44,088 bases of DNA from Zoogloea sp. Its GTDB lineage: Bacteria; Pseudomonadota; Gammaproteobacteria; Burkholderiales; Rhodocyclaceae. Shown one piece after another: positions 33,778 through 42,033 of the stretch. The position numbers and the translations under genes were made by a program. The DNA lies in NCBI RefSeq assembly GCF_017302315.1, contig NZ_JAFLDT010000028.1:1-44088 (forward strand). The letters are read 5' to 3'. Within the stretch, counting starts at the first letter, position 1, and the number at the start of each line of letters is the position of its first letter. Under the pieces are notes generated by a model. That model was not told the DNA's origin and ran no database searches. It saw only the letters and a list, made by a program, of their open reading frames with translations.

Positions 33778-34746
33778 ATGACCCTTCCGCACGCATTCCG
33801 CGGCGCAATGCGCGTTCCCGCCATTGCCGCCCCCATGTTCCTGGTGTCCGGCCCCGAGCTGGTCACCGAAACCTGCAAGGCCGGTGTCGCCGGCACCTTC
33901 CCGGCACTCAACGCGCGCACTTCGGCCCAGCTCGATGCCTGGCTGGGAACCATCGACGAGGCGCTCGCGACGGCCAGGGCAGCCGATCCGTCCGCCCCCA
34001 TCTCCCCCTACGGCATCAACCTCATCCTGCATGCGTCGAATTCCCGCGTGGGGCCGGACCTGGAACTCATCTGCCGCCACCGGGTGCCCTTCGTCATCAC
34101 CAGCCTGGGGCATCCGGGCGACGTGGTAAAGGCCGTCCACGCCTATGGGGGGCTGGTCTTCTCCGACGTTATCCATGCCTATCACGCACGCAAGGCCATG
34201 GCCGCGGGCGTGGATGGAATCATCGCCGTCGCGGGCGGTGCGGGCGGCCATGCGGGCACCCAGAGCGCATTCAGCCTTGTCCGCGAGATCCGGGAGTTCT
34301 TTGACGGTACCCTGATACTCGGGGGCGCCATCTCCGATGGCCATGCCGTGCGGGCCGCAGAAGTGCTCGGCGCCGATCTGGCTTACATGGGCACGCGCTT
34401 CATCGCCACCCGGGAATCCAACGCCCAGGAGGCCTACAAGCAGATGCTGGTGGACGCCGCCGCTGCGGACATTGTCTATACCGATGCGGTCTCCGGCACC
34501 AATGCCAACTTCCTGTGGCCCAGCCTGGCGCGACTGGGCCATCGTCGCGAGGAGCTGGTCCAGGGGATCGGCAAGGGCAAGCTCAAGCCCCTGGCGGACG
34601 AAGCCAAGGCATGGCGCGACGTGTGGAGCGCCGGCCACGGGGTTGCCACCATCCACGATGTTCCACCGGTACGTGAATTGTGCGAGCGTCTCGCCAGCGA
34701 ATACCGGGCGGCCTGCGCTCTGCCCCCCAGCCCGGCATTGGCCTGA
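33778..34746 (+). CDS. Nitronate-monooxygenase-like flavin oxidoreductase
   Basis: The 322-aa protein is a TIM-barrel FMN enzyme of the NMO/2-nitropropane dioxygenase family. Landmarks are RVPAIAAPMFLVSGPELVTE at the start, GVDGIIAVAGGAGGHAGTQS (phosphate-binding glycines and the HxGT-type loop) and ADLAYMGTRFIAT near residue 200. It may oxidise nitronates or reduce quinones; the substrate cannot be read from the sequence. AGGAG upstream of ATG 33778 is a good ribosome site, which is why the earlier in-frame start at 33703 is rejected. Confidence 0.9.
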   Translation: MTLPHAFRGAMRVPAIAAPMFLVSGPELVTETCKAGVAGTFPALNARTSAQLDAWLGTIDEALATARAADPSAPISPYGINLILHASNSRVGPDLELICRHRVPFVITSLGHPGDVVKAVHAYGGLVFSDVIHAYHARKAMAAGVDGIIAVAGGAGGHAGTQSAFSLVREIREFFDGTLILGGAISDGHAVRAAEVLGADLAYMGTRFIATRESNAQEAYKQMLVDAAAADIVYTDAVSGTNANFLWPSLARLGHRREELVQGIGKGKLKPLADEAKAWRDVWSAGHGVATIHDVPPVRELCERLASEYRAACALPPSPALA

Positions 34747-34753
34747 GCGGGTG

Positions 34754-34771
34754 CAGCCCCCTTGTGGGCTG
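34754..34771. terminator. Hairpin between convergent genes
   Basis: CAGCCC (34754-34759) and GGGCTG (34766-34771) form a 6-bp stem with a 6-base loop in the 33-base gap between the flavin oxidoreductase and the diguanylate cyclase, which converge. It is a probable shared terminator without a T-run. Confidence 0.5.
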
Positions 34772-34779
34772 AAGGTGCG

Positions 34780-36132
34780 TCAGATCTGTGCAGAGGGCTG
34801 GGCGATCGGATCGTTCCTGGCGTAGCGGGCACGTTTGGCCGCGTACATCGCCTTGTCGGCGTGGGTCAGCAGGCTGAGCGGGTCGCTGCCATGGTCGGGG
34901 TAGATGGAGACACCGATGGCGCATCCGACGCGCACATGGCAATGCCCCAGGTTGATGGGCAGCCCGACCGCCTGATGGAGCTTGAAGAGGATGGCATCAA
35001 GGGTTTCCGGATCACCGGTTCCGTTCAGCAGCACCGCAAACTCGTCACCGCCGTAACGGGCCACGATATCCTCGCTGCGCAGCACCCGGCGCACCCGTGC
35101 CGCGATGGTCTTCAACACCGTATCGCCCGCATGATGCCCGTGGGTGTCATTGATGCCCTTGAAGTCGTTCAGGTCGATGAAGAGCAAGGCCATCCGGTCG
35201 GCAACTTCACGGGCACCGGAAATGGCAGCACGCAGGTGGCGCTCGAAGCGGTCGCGATTGAGGAGGGAGGTGAGGCCGTCATGGTTTGCGCGGAACTCGT
35301 TGCGGGTCGCGCGCTCGTGGAACTCCGTGACATCAAGCAGGGTGCCGACGAAACCGCTCATCCGGTCATTCCCGTCGCGCTGGGGCCCCGCCTCAGCCCG
35401 GATCCAGCGGTTTTCTCCGTCGGGGCCGACATAGCGGAACTCCTCGGCGAAACGCGTTGCCGATGCCACGGCCAGGCACCAGATGGCCCTTACCCTGGCC
35501 TGTTCACTGACCGGCAGGAGATTGATCCACGGGGTGCCGGCCACATTCTCGAGGCTATACCCGAGAATCTGCTCGCAGCGTTCGTTGAGAAAGGTGCAGC
35601 AGGCCTCTGCATCGGCCTCGAAGAGACCCGCCGGTGCCTGGCGGGCCAGTTCCCTGAAGCGCATTTCGCTGCGCTGGAGTTCGACCTGGGCCTGGGAAAG
35701 GCGCAGCAGATCAAGACGTAGCTGTCGCGACTGCTGCTTGAGCAGGGCTTCGCGGCGCACGGTTTCCGTCACGTCGCGCACCTGCAGGAGACAACGAGGG
35801 CCGCCTTCGCCCTGGACCGGAGTGATGTCGATGGACTGCTTCATGCGCTCCACCCGCCCACCGCCGGGTGGGTAGAGCGGCAGGGGCATGGGATGGAGGG
35901 CATGGGAGAGGCGGGCCGACCACCCGAAATCGAGGGCTTCCCGCACAACCAGGGCAATCCGTGGGTCCACGTGGGGCCCGAAGGCCTCGGCAAGCGTCAC
36001 GCCACATACCTGGCTGGCCAGGCGCCCGCTACGCTCTTCGATCCAGCGATTCCACAGGCGGATGCGCCCCTCCCCGTCCACCATGATCAGGCCCATGTCC
36101 ACGCTATCCGGAAGGAGGTGGCAGCAGTCCAT
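34780..36132 (-). CDS. PAS-PAS-GGDEF diguanylate cyclase
   Basis: The 450-aa protein has two PAS domains (about 1-120, with MGLIMVDGEGRIRLWNRWIE, and 150-275, with APAGLFEADAEACCTFLNER), a coiled linker, and a GGDEF domain. The active-site motif GGDEF is intact (residues 361-365 in ARYGGDEFAVLL), and an RSED motif five residues before it fits the inhibitory I-site RxxD. It should make cyclic di-GMP and be product-inhibited. No membrane segment or EAL domain is present. Its ATG overlaps the stop of the CheC gene (TGATG), so it is coupled to the chemotaxis-type genes upstream. Confidence 0.93.
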   Translation of the reverse strand: MDCCHLLPDSVDMGLIMVDGEGRIRLWNRWIEERSGRLASQVCGVTLAEAFGPHVDPRIALVVREALDFGWSARLSHALHPMPLPLYPPGGGRVERMKQSIDITPVQGEGGPRCLLQVRDVTETVRREALLKQQSRQLRLDLLRLSQAQVELQRSEMRFRELARQAPAGLFEADAEACCTFLNERCEQILGYSLENVAGTPWINLLPVSEQARVRAIWCLAVASATRFAEEFRYVGPDGENRWIRAEAGPQRDGNDRMSGFVGTLLDVTEFHERATRNEFRANHDGLTSLLNRDRFERHLRAAISGAREVADRMALLFIDLNDFKGINDTHGHHAGDTVLKTIAARVRRVLRSEDIVARYGGDEFAVLLNGTGDPETLDAILFKLHQAVGLPINLGHCHVRVGCAIGVSIYPDHGSDPLSLLTHADKAMYAAKRARYARNDPIAQPSAQI

Positions 36133-36776
36133 CAGACGCGCTCGCCCGTGTCGTACAGTGGCAGCTTGAAGTAGCGGCTCACCCGATCCATGAAGTGTTC
36201 GATGGAGGGTACATCCATGATGAACAGCACAAAGCCATGGAGGTTGTGGGCCGCCATGCTCATGCCGATGCGGGCCACCAGGATCACATCGGTGGCGGCC
36301 TTGTCATCAAGGAGGGTATGGACAGTTCGCGACTGGACCCTGGGCAGGGAACCATGCATCTCGCTTCCGAAGAGACTGGCCAGGCTGCTCATGCAACTGT
36401 TGATGATGATGTTGCCGATCTCCGCAAGGGCGTCCTGCTCCAGCTCGGTGATGTGTTCGATGGCGGTATCGTCGCCGAGCATGCGGCGCACGATTTCCAG
36501 GCTGCCGTGCTCGGGAAAGAGCAGCAGCGCATCCGTCTGGAAGCCGCCTGCTGCACAGAAATGCTGGTTGATGCGGCACAGGCGTTCGGTTGCACCCGCC
36601 GGCTGGGCGCTTTCAAGACGACCGGTCAGTTCCTCCCGGGAGACGATCTCAATGGTCGGCACGGACAGTTCTATCTCTTCACGGACGATGGCCGAGAAGG
36701 TGCTTGCTGCCTCTCCCAGGGACAGGTTGAAGGCCTCGGTCAAGGCATCCATCTCGAGTTCCGAGAACGTCCTCAC
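36132..36776 (-). CDS. CheC-family phosphatase
   Basis: The 214-aa protein has two copies of the CheC/CheX/FliY active-site pattern: ALTEAFNLSLGEAAS (Glu14, Asn17) and DALAEIGNIIINSCMSSL (Glu119, Asn122). CheC proteins dephosphorylate CheY-type receivers. Its neighbours are a single receiver-domain protein three bases upstream and a diguanylate cyclase overlapping downstream, so it most likely resets that receiver and so influences cyclic di-GMP output; this is inference. The stretch between the two sites carries the usual beta strands (DALLLFPEHGSLEIVRRMLG). Confidence 0.88.
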   Translation of the reverse strand: MRTFSELEMDALTEAFNLSLGEAASTFSAIVREEIELSVPTIEIVSREELTGRLESAQPAGATERLCRINQHFCAAGGFQTDALLLFPEHGSLEIVRRMLGDDTAIEHITELEQDALAEIGNIIINSCMSSLASLFGSEMHGSLPRVQSRTVHTLLDDKAATDVILVARIGMSMAAHNLHGFVLFIMDVPSIEHFMDRVSRYFKLPLYDTGERV

Positions 36777-36779
36777 GGC

Positions 36780-37145
36780 CTACTCCAGCAAGGCGAGGAT
36801 GTCTGCAACGACCTTCTCGCCAATGGGTTTCCGGAAGAAATGCACACCGAGGGCGGCGGCCCTGCGTTGAATGGCTTCCTGGGTGTTGGCCGTGAGGAGG
36901 GCCAGCTTCATCCCGGGATGACTGAGGCGCAGCCGTTCCGCCAGTTCGATGCCGGACATGCCCGGCATGTTCATGTCCAGCACAGCCAGATCAGGATGGG
37001 CATCGTCGAGCAGGGCGAGTGCGGCAGCCCCGTCTCCCGCTTCGAGCAGATGAAGCTCGGGATGCAGGCTGCGCATGACCGCCGCACACAACATGCGCGA
37101 GGCGCGACTGTCATCAACGAGCAGAATCGAGGCGGGCTGGGACAT
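36780..37145 (-). CDS. Single-domain CheY-like response regulator
   Basis: From ATG at minus-strand 37145 the 121-aa product is a lone receiver domain: SILLVDDSRASRMLCAAVMR, the phospho-acceptor Asp57 in LAVLDMNMPGMSG, Thr in ALLTANTQ and Lys in FFRKPIGEK. No output domain follows. GGAA precedes the start on the minus strand; the longer frame up to 37214 is rejected because the receiver begins here. It heads a three-gene operon with the CheC phosphatase and the diguanylate cyclase. No kinase for it lies in the window. Confidence 0.9.
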   Translation of the reverse strand: MSQPASILLVDDSRASRMLCAAVMRSLHPELHLLEAGDGAAALALLDDAHPDLAVLDMNMPGMSGIELAERLRLSHPGMKLALLTANTQEAIQRRAAALGVHFFRKPIGEKVVADILALLE

Positions 37146-37366
37146 GGATGGATTCCGGTGATGTCGTGAGCCGGTAACGACGTCAAATATGCAAACTTTA
37201 GTTAAATTATGCACAGCAGATCAATGCAAGGACACGCATCACATCGCCCCCCCGGATGCGACTCGACCAACCAGACCGAAACGTCTTGGGGCTTACCCTA
37301 GTGTTCTGACACGAAGCCAGCCGCCCCCGGTAAGCTCCGGGCTCGCCCAATCGTTCCGCTTGTCCC

Positions 37367-38596
37367 ATGCCCGCCCGCCCAGCTCCTTCCTCGCTCTTTC
37401 TGGTCAGCCGGATCTTCCTGCCCTTTGCCCTGGGCTATTACCTTTCCTACCTGCTGCGCACCGTCAACGCCGTGATCTCGCCGGATCTGACCCGGGAGCT
37501 GGGCCTGACCGCCGCCGACCTGGGCCTGCTCACCAGCACCTACTTCTTTGCCTTCGGTCTGGCCCAGATCCCCGTGGGTATCGCCCTGGACCGCTATGGC
37601 CCGCGGCGGGTGGAGGCAGCCCTGCTGCTGATCACGGCCCTCGGCGGGGTGCTCTTTGCCACCGGTGACAGCCTGCCCACCCTGGCCAGTGCCCGCGGCC
37701 TGATCGGCCTGGGGGTGGCGGCCTGCCTGATGGCCGGGCTGAAGGGATTCACCCTGTGGTTCCCGCGGGAGAAGCTGGCCTCGATGACGGGCTACATCAT
37801 GTCCTGCGGCGCCCTCGGTGCCGTCACCGCATCGGCCCCCCTCGAAGCTGCGCTGCCCTTCCTGGGCTGGCGCGGCGCCTTCTGGGTGGTGGCCGCCCTG
37901 GCCGCGGGCATTGCCGCCCTGATCTTCCTTGCCATGCCGGAGAAGGACGAGGGCACCCACGGCGTGGATCTGCAGAGCGCTCTGCGCGGCGTCGCCGAGG
38001 TGCTGTCAGCAGGGCGTTTCTGGAGCTTCTCGGGGCAGTCCGCCTTCTTCACCGGGGGCTTCATGGCCCTGCAGGGCTTGTGGGCCGTGCCCTGGCTGAT
38101 GGAGGTCAATGGCTACAGCCGCGGCGTGGCCGCCGACCATCTGTTCTGGCTCAACATCGGCATGCTTACCGGCCAGCTCTCCATCGGCGCCTGGGCGACC
38201 CGGCTCGCAGCCCGGGGCTTCACGCCCCTGCGCCTGATGCAGGTGGGGCTGTTCCTGACCATGGTGGTGGAGGGCCTGATCATCGCCGAGGCGGGTTCAA
38301 CTCTGGTGCTGTGGTGCCTGCTCGGGGTCGTGTCGGCCACCGGCGCGCAGATGTACGGGGTGGTGGCCGGCCTGTTTCCCCTGCACCTTACGGGCCGGGT
38401 GACCACCAGCATCAACCTGATGGCCTTCATCGGCGCCTTCGTGGTGCAGTGGGGCCTGGGCGGGCTGCTGGACGGCTTTCGCGTCGGCGGCATGGGCGGA
38501 GCAGATGCCCTGCGGGTGGCTTTCCTGATCCTGCTGGGGGCGCAGATCCTGAGCTTCGTGCCGTTGGCCCGCGCCGGCCGCTTCAAGCCCCACTGA
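37367..38596 (+). CDS. MFS transporter
   Basis: The 409-aa protein has twelve predicted membrane helices with the MFS signature between helices 2 and 3 (IPVGIALDRYGPRRVEAALL). It resembles the NNP/ACS-type sugar-phosphate or organic-anion members (LLRTVNAVISPDLTRELGLT near the start), but the substrate is not recognisable. It is divergent from the response regulator across 221 bases and ends seven bases before the convergent DUF2325 gene stop. The start is ATG 37367, without a strong ribosome site. Confidence 0.9.
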   Translation: MPARPAPSSLFLVSRIFLPFALGYYLSYLLRTVNAVISPDLTRELGLTAADLGLLTSTYFFAFGLAQIPVGIALDRYGPRRVEAALLLITALGGVLFATGDSLPTLASARGLIGLGVAACLMAGLKGFTLWFPREKLASMTGYIMSCGALGAVTASAPLEAALPFLGWRGAFWVVAALAAGIAALIFLAMPEKDEGTHGVDLQSALRGVAEVLSAGRFWSFSGQSAFFTGGFMALQGLWAVPWLMEVNGYSRGVAADHLFWLNIGMLTGQLSIGAWATRLAARGFTPLRLMQVGLFLTMVVEGLIIAEAGSTLVLWCLLGVVSATGAQMYGVVAGLFPLHLTGRVTTSINLMAFIGAFVVQWGLGGLLDGFRVGGMGGADALRVAFLILLGAQILSFVPLARAGRFKPH

Positions 38597-38603
38597 ATGA
38601 GAT

Positions 38604-39899
38604 TCAGCCCGCCTCGCTTCCGGCCACGCTGAACTCTCCCCGGCTGACCCGGGCCATCGCCACGGCAAAGCCCGACACGCCGCCTCCCCGGTAGAACAGG
38701 CAGGGCTTGCCGACCCGCTTGCAGTGGGCCTTCACGTGGTAGTAGGCGTTGTGGCTGATGCGATCGGTGGGGCACACCACCGCGTCTGCGCCGCGGATCA
38801 GCTCGGGCAGCCGCGACAGGGACTCCTCCTGCCCGCCGTCGTGGTGGATCAGGGTGATGCCAAGCCGCTCGGCAAGCTGACGATACTGTGCCAGCAGGGA
38901 GGCACGCCCCCCCACGTAGAGCACGCAACGTGCCGTCAGGGCCTCGCTGCAACCGGCGCAGTCGTCACCGCCGGCCTTGTCGCACACAGGCGAATCCAGG
39001 GCCTGCAGCAAGTGCTCCAGGGCTTCCCGTTCGGCCACCGCCGTATCGCGCTCCACCGACAGCCGACGCAACTCCTCACGGCTCTCCTTGAGCTGCCGCT
39101 CCAGCTCCTGCACCTGCCGGGCGCTGCTGAGCAGGGCCTCGTGGGAGGCCTGCAGAGCCAGCAGGCGCTGCCCCATCTCCACATAGGCCTGACCCGACTC
39201 GAAACGTTGCAGGCGCTTCTGGTACAGCGCCGCCTGCTCGGCTGCAGCCTCCCGCTCGGCGAGCCCGGCAGTTGCGTCGGCAAGCTGGCGGCGCAAGGCC
39301 GCCGTTTCCTGCGCGTGGCTGCGCTTCAGATCGGCGTTCTCAGCCAGAAGATGGGCCAGGCGCCTGGCGTCGGCAGCCTGTCCCGCCCCCACCTGATGGG
39401 ACAGCATGTGGATGTCCGTATAGGCACGCTGACGGGTTTCCGCCGACACGGCCCGGTGGGTGCACACCGCCCACAGGGGGCCGGCCACCTCGCCCCGGTT
39501 GCAGCATTCGATCCACTGCTGGCGGACTTCGGCATCGCTCTTGAGCTTTCCGAAACGCTCCACTGCCAGGTGGAACTTCTTCTCGAGGTGGCGCTGCAGG
39601 GCTTCGGACACCGGGTTGCGATTGCGGGCGAGGCCCACTGCTTCCACGTGCACCGTGAAGTCGTCATCGGACGGGCCGGCAAACTGGAAACGCCGCGCGA
39701 GGCGTTGCAGCTCCTCGATGGAGATGCAGGTGCCGATGATCGGGCAATGCAGCTTGTCGTCCAGATCCCACAGGCGGGCACGCCGGAGGGAAGGCAGGGC
39801 GCCCGGCTTCGGGAGCTCGATGGCCACCAGGGCACTGGCGTACTCGGCACGCAGCAGGGCCTGCAGATCTCCGCCCTTCGGATCAGACGCCAGGCACAT
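38604..39899 (-). CDS. DUF2325 domain protein
   Basis: The 431-aa protein begins MCLASDPKGGDLQALLRAEY at minus-strand 39899, where AGGAG lies seven bases upstream; the longer frame to 39971 is rejected. It has an N-terminal helical domain, a coiled-coil of about residues 195-310 (HAQETAALRRQLADATAGLA), a cysteine cluster CDKAGGDDCAGCSEALTARC and a C-terminal DUF2325 domain (VLYVGGRASLLAQYRQLAER ... DAVVCPTDRISHNAYYHVKA). DUF2325 is a Rossmann-like domain of unknown function. Its start overlaps the end of the 82-aa protein gene, and its operon promoter carries two Fur-type palindromes, suggesting metal or redox control. Confidence 0.8.
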   Translation of the reverse strand: MCLASDPKGGDLQALLRAEYASALVAIELPKPGALPSLRRARLWDLDDKLHCPIIGTCISIEELQRLARRFQFAGPSDDDFTVHVEAVGLARNRNPVSEALQRHLEKKFHLAVERFGKLKSDAEVRQQWIECCNRGEVAGPLWAVCTHRAVSAETRQRAYTDIHMLSHQVGAGQAADARRLAHLLAENADLKRSHAQETAALRRQLADATAGLAEREAAAEQAALYQKRLQRFESGQAYVEMGQRLLALQASHEALLSSARQVQELERQLKESREELRRLSVERDTAVAEREALEHLLQALDSPVCDKAGGDDCAGCSEALTARCVLYVGGRASLLAQYRQLAERLGITLIHHDGGQEESLSRLPELIRGADAVVCPTDRISHNAYYHVKAHCKRVGKPCLFYRGGGVSGFAVAMARVSRGEFSVAGSEAG

Positions 39900-40131
39900 G
39901 GCGACGCTCCTGGGCAGGGTGGGTGAGCCGGTCGCAGGCCCGTTCGCACAGGTCGCGGACCTCACGATCAACGGCCGGACTCTCAGCCAAGCGGGTCAGG
40001 AGATCGGCAGCCCGGCGCGCGGACTGGCGGCAACCGGTCTCACCATGATTGAGGAGTTCGCTGAGCGCCCCGGCCCACAGGCTGGCCGGGACGGGGGCAA
40101 GGGCGGGCGGCAGGCCGCTGACAGGATCCAT
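39883..40131 (-). CDS. Small unknown protein upstream of DUF2325
   Basis: From ATG at minus-strand 40131 the 82-aa product begins MDPVSGLPPALAPVPASLWA; a GTG at 40143 would add four residues. Residues 15-75 are helical with a regular hydrophobic pattern (RRAADLLTRLAESPAVDREV, then RDLCERACDRLTH). Two cysteines and a histidine near residues 40 and 65 could bind metal, but no motif is convincing. Its end overlaps the DUF2325 start by 17 bases, so they are cotranscribed and probably coupled. A palindrome (40153-40169) lies 22 bases before the start. Unknown family. Confidence 0.65.
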   Translation of the reverse strand: MDPVSGLPPALAPVPASLWAGALSELLNHGETGCRQSARRAADLLTRLAESPAVDREVRDLCERACDRLTHPAQERRHVPGV

Positions 40132-40152
40132 GAAATCACCCACTTGGGATTG

Positions 40153-40169
40153 TTGAGAACAGTTCTCAA
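40153..40169. promoter_or_regulatory. Fur/Irr-type box upstream of the DUF2325 operon (box A)
   Basis: TTGAGAAcagTTCTCAA is a perfect 7-3-7 palindrome (equally a perfect 7-1-7 TGAGAAC-a-GTTCTCA). This geometry fits Fur-superfamily operators. It lies 22 bases before the start of the small gene and 97 bases beyond the 3' end of the Fur-family gene. Confidence 0.65.
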
Positions 40170-40195
40170 TTTAATCCCACAGGCTGATTTTGTAA

Positions 40196-40212
40196 ACGAG
40201 AATAATTCTCAA
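40196..40212. promoter_or_regulatory. Fur/Irr-type box upstream of the DUF2325 operon (box B)
   Basis: ACGAGAAtaaTTCTCAA shares the AGAA-TTCT core of box A, and the inner 13 bases, GAGAAT-a-ATTCTC, are a perfect palindrome. Compared with the Fur 7-1-7 consensus TGATAATnATTATCA, it keeps the GA-AAT-ATT-TC frame. It is centred 43 bases from box A, so two dimers could bind on about the same face. Confidence 0.6.
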
Positions 40213-40265
40213 AATGTAAGTCGATGCCCCCACCGAACCTGCCGCGGGCAGGTAGGCAGCACCAA

Positions 40266-40679
40266 CTATGGGCGGCTGCGCACGCGGATTATCACATCCA
40301 CCTCCTCGAGCTCCATCCCGGGGGGAAGGGCGGGCATGCCGACCACCTTCAGCTCGTCGGCGGAGACATCGACGAGCCGGCCGCTTGCGGCATCATAGAG
40401 GTGGTAATGGGGCGCGGTGTTGGAGTCAAACACAACCCGCTCCGGGTCCACGATGAGCTCTCGTACCAAGTTCTTCTCTCTGAACAGTTTAAGGGTGTTG
40501 TACACCGTGGCCCGGGAGGTGGCCGGCACGCTCTCGCGGACACGGCTGAACACCTGGTCGGCCGATAGATGGACCGGAGCGGACAACATGCTGCGGGCGA
40601 TCTCGACACGCTGCAGGGTGACCGGAATGCCGGCCTCGCGCAGCAGCTCGGTCGCCTGCCTGATGCTCATGTCTGCCAT
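40266..40679 (-). CDS. Fur-family regulator of the Irr/PerR-like type
   Basis: From ATG at minus-strand 40679 (GGAGAT seven bases upstream) the 137-aa protein has a winged helix (GIPVTLQRVEIARSMLSAPV, then SRATVYNTLKLFREKNLVRE) and a Fur dimerisation domain with FDSNTAPHYHLYDAASG. No cysteine is present, so the structural CxxC zinc site of Fur is absent. The FDSNT-HYH segment and the tail ELEEVDVIIRVR look like the Irr subgroup, which senses haem or peroxide/iron state. The gene lies between the cytochrome c peroxidase and the DUF2325 operon, both with matching palindromes. Whether its signal is peroxide, haem or iron is not decided. The open frame continues to 40796; the extra N-terminus is rejected. 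Confidence 0.85.
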   Translation of the reverse strand: MADMSIRQATELLREAGIPVTLQRVEIARSMLSAPVHLSADQVFSRVRESVPATSRATVYNTLKLFREKNLVRELIVDPERVVFDSNTAPHYHLYDAASGRLVDVSADELKVVGMPALPPGMELEEVDVIIRVRSRP

Positions 40680-40820
40680 GGTGGGATCTCCGTCGGGGCG
40701 TCCGTACTGTTCGAATTCTGTCTCCCTCGCGGGAGGAGGTGATCCGGATCTTATCGAGTCAGGAGGCCACTGGTCTACGCGCGCGGGGCTGTCCATGCCG
40801 GACCGCCCCGCCAGCGGGAT

Positions 40821-41825
40821 TTACTCGAAGGGCTTCGGACGCGGCGTGGCGTTGGTCGAAGGCGGCAGGATCGGCATCCTGAAGCTGGGCTGATCGCCGG
40901 TAAGTGTCTTCAGGAAGGCCACGATCTTCGCGTTCTCGTCGGCGGTGAACTGCTTGCCGAGCTGCAGGCGGCCCATGGTGTCCACGGCCTGCTCCAGGGT
41001 GGCCGCTTCGCCGTCATGGAAGTACGGATAGGTGAGTTCCACGTTGCGCAGGGTCGGAACCTTGAAGTTGAAGCGGTCGGCATCCTTGCCGGTCACCGCC
41101 GAACGGCCCTCGGCCGGGCTGCTGGCCTTGTACGGCTCGACCACACCCATCTTCTGGAAGGAGGTGCCACCCAGGGCCGGACCGTTGTGACAGGCCACAC
41201 AGCCACTGTTCTTGAACAGGGCATAGCCGGCCAGCTCCTTCTCGTTGAGGGCCTTTTTGTCGCCCTTCAGCCACTTGTCGAAGCGGGAATTGGGCGTGAC
41301 CAGGGTTTCCTCGAAGGCGGCGATGGCGTCGGTGACCTTGCTGATGTCCACCGTCTCCGACCCGAACACCGCCTTGAACTCGGCCACGTACTGGGGAATG
41401 GACTTGAGCACATCCACGGCCAGCTCGTGGGTGAAGGCCATCTCACCCGGGTTGGCGATGGGGCCGCCGGCCTGAGCCTTCAGATCCTTGGCCCGTCCGT
41501 CCCAGAACTGGGCCACGGCAAGGCTGGAGTTGAGCACCGTCGGGGCGTTGATGGGGCCCTTCTGCCAGTTGTGACCGATGGAGGTCTTGAGATTGTCGGT
41601 GCCGCCCATGGACAGGTTATGGCACGAGTTGCAGGAGATGAAGCCCGACTTGGACAGGCGCGGATCGAAGTAGAGCTTCTTGCCCAGCTCGACCAGCTTC
41701 GGGTTGGTGACCTTGGCCGGCGCGATGGGAGCGACCGGCTCACTGGCGGGCTTGGCTGCCTGGACAAGGGAGGTGAGGCTGCCACAGACGACGGCAGTGA
41801 CAAGGGCAAGGCGGCTGATCTTCAT
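40821..41825 (-). CDS. Di-heme cytochrome c peroxidase
   Basis: The 334-aa periplasmic enzyme has a signal peptide (MKISRLALVTAVVCGSLTSL) and two c-type heme sites: CNSCH (Cys65, Cys68, His69) and CVACH (Cys209, Cys212, His213), with the family segments NAPTVLNSSLAVAQFWDGRA and KVPTLRNVELTYPYFHDGEA. It reduces hydrogen peroxide to water with electrons from cytochromes. GGAGGA is seven bases from the ATG at minus-strand 41825; the frame to 41861 is ignored. It is followed by the Fur-family gene after about 140 bases. A related palindrome lies upstream at 41888-41904, so peroxide- or iron-responsive control is likely (inference). Confidence 0.95.
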   Translation of the reverse strand: MKISRLALVTAVVCGSLTSLVQAAKPASEPVAPIAPAKVTNPKLVELGKKLYFDPRLSKSGFISCNSCHNLSMGGTDNLKTSIGHNWQKGPINAPTVLNSSLAVAQFWDGRAKDLKAQAGGPIANPGEMAFTHELAVDVLKSIPQYVAEFKAVFGSETVDISKVTDAIAAFEETLVTPNSRFDKWLKGDKKALNEKELAGYALFKNSGCVACHNGPALGGTSFQKMGVVEPYKASSPAEGRSAVTGKDADRFNFKVPTLRNVELTYPYFHDGEAATLEQAVDTMGRLQLGKQFTADENAKIVAFLKTLTGDQPSFRMPILPPSTNATPRPKPFE

Positions 41826-41887
41826 GTTTTCATCCTCCAGAAAGAACTGATGTCGAAACACTGAAACCGGATCTCTTGGGGGGGTTT

Positions 41888-41904
41888 TTTAGAATTGGTC
41901 TAAA
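41888..41904. promoter_or_regulatory. Irr/PerR-type box upstream of the cytochrome c peroxidase
   Basis: TTTAGAAttgGTCTAAA is a 7-3-7 inverted repeat with one mismatch, matching, from memory, the Irr control element TTTAGAAnnnTTCTAAA and resembling PerR boxes. It lies 63 bases before the peroxidase start on the minus strand, in the expected promoter position, and shares its core with boxes A and B at 40153-40212. Confidence 0.55.
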
Positions 41905-41979
41905 TCGCGGACTGATTTGACGCCTTTCCTGGGCAGCGGATCTTGATCTGAATCATGGATCGGCACGGTAAACGACGGA

Positions 41980-42013
41980 GGGGGCGTGCCCCGGATGTCC
42001 GGAACACGCCCCC
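41980..42013 (-). terminator. Strong hairpin downstream of the Ala-rich protein gene
   Basis: GGGGGCGTG (41980-41988) pairs perfectly with CACGCCCCC (42005-42013), and inside it CCGGAtgTCCGG (41991-42002) forms a second stem, giving a long, nearly continuous hairpin. It starts 20 bases after the stop of the minus-strand Ala-rich gene. No T-run follows, but the stability makes termination or mRNA stabilisation likely. Confidence 0.7.
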
Positions 42014-42033
42014 TCGGGGAAGAGGAAGAACGC

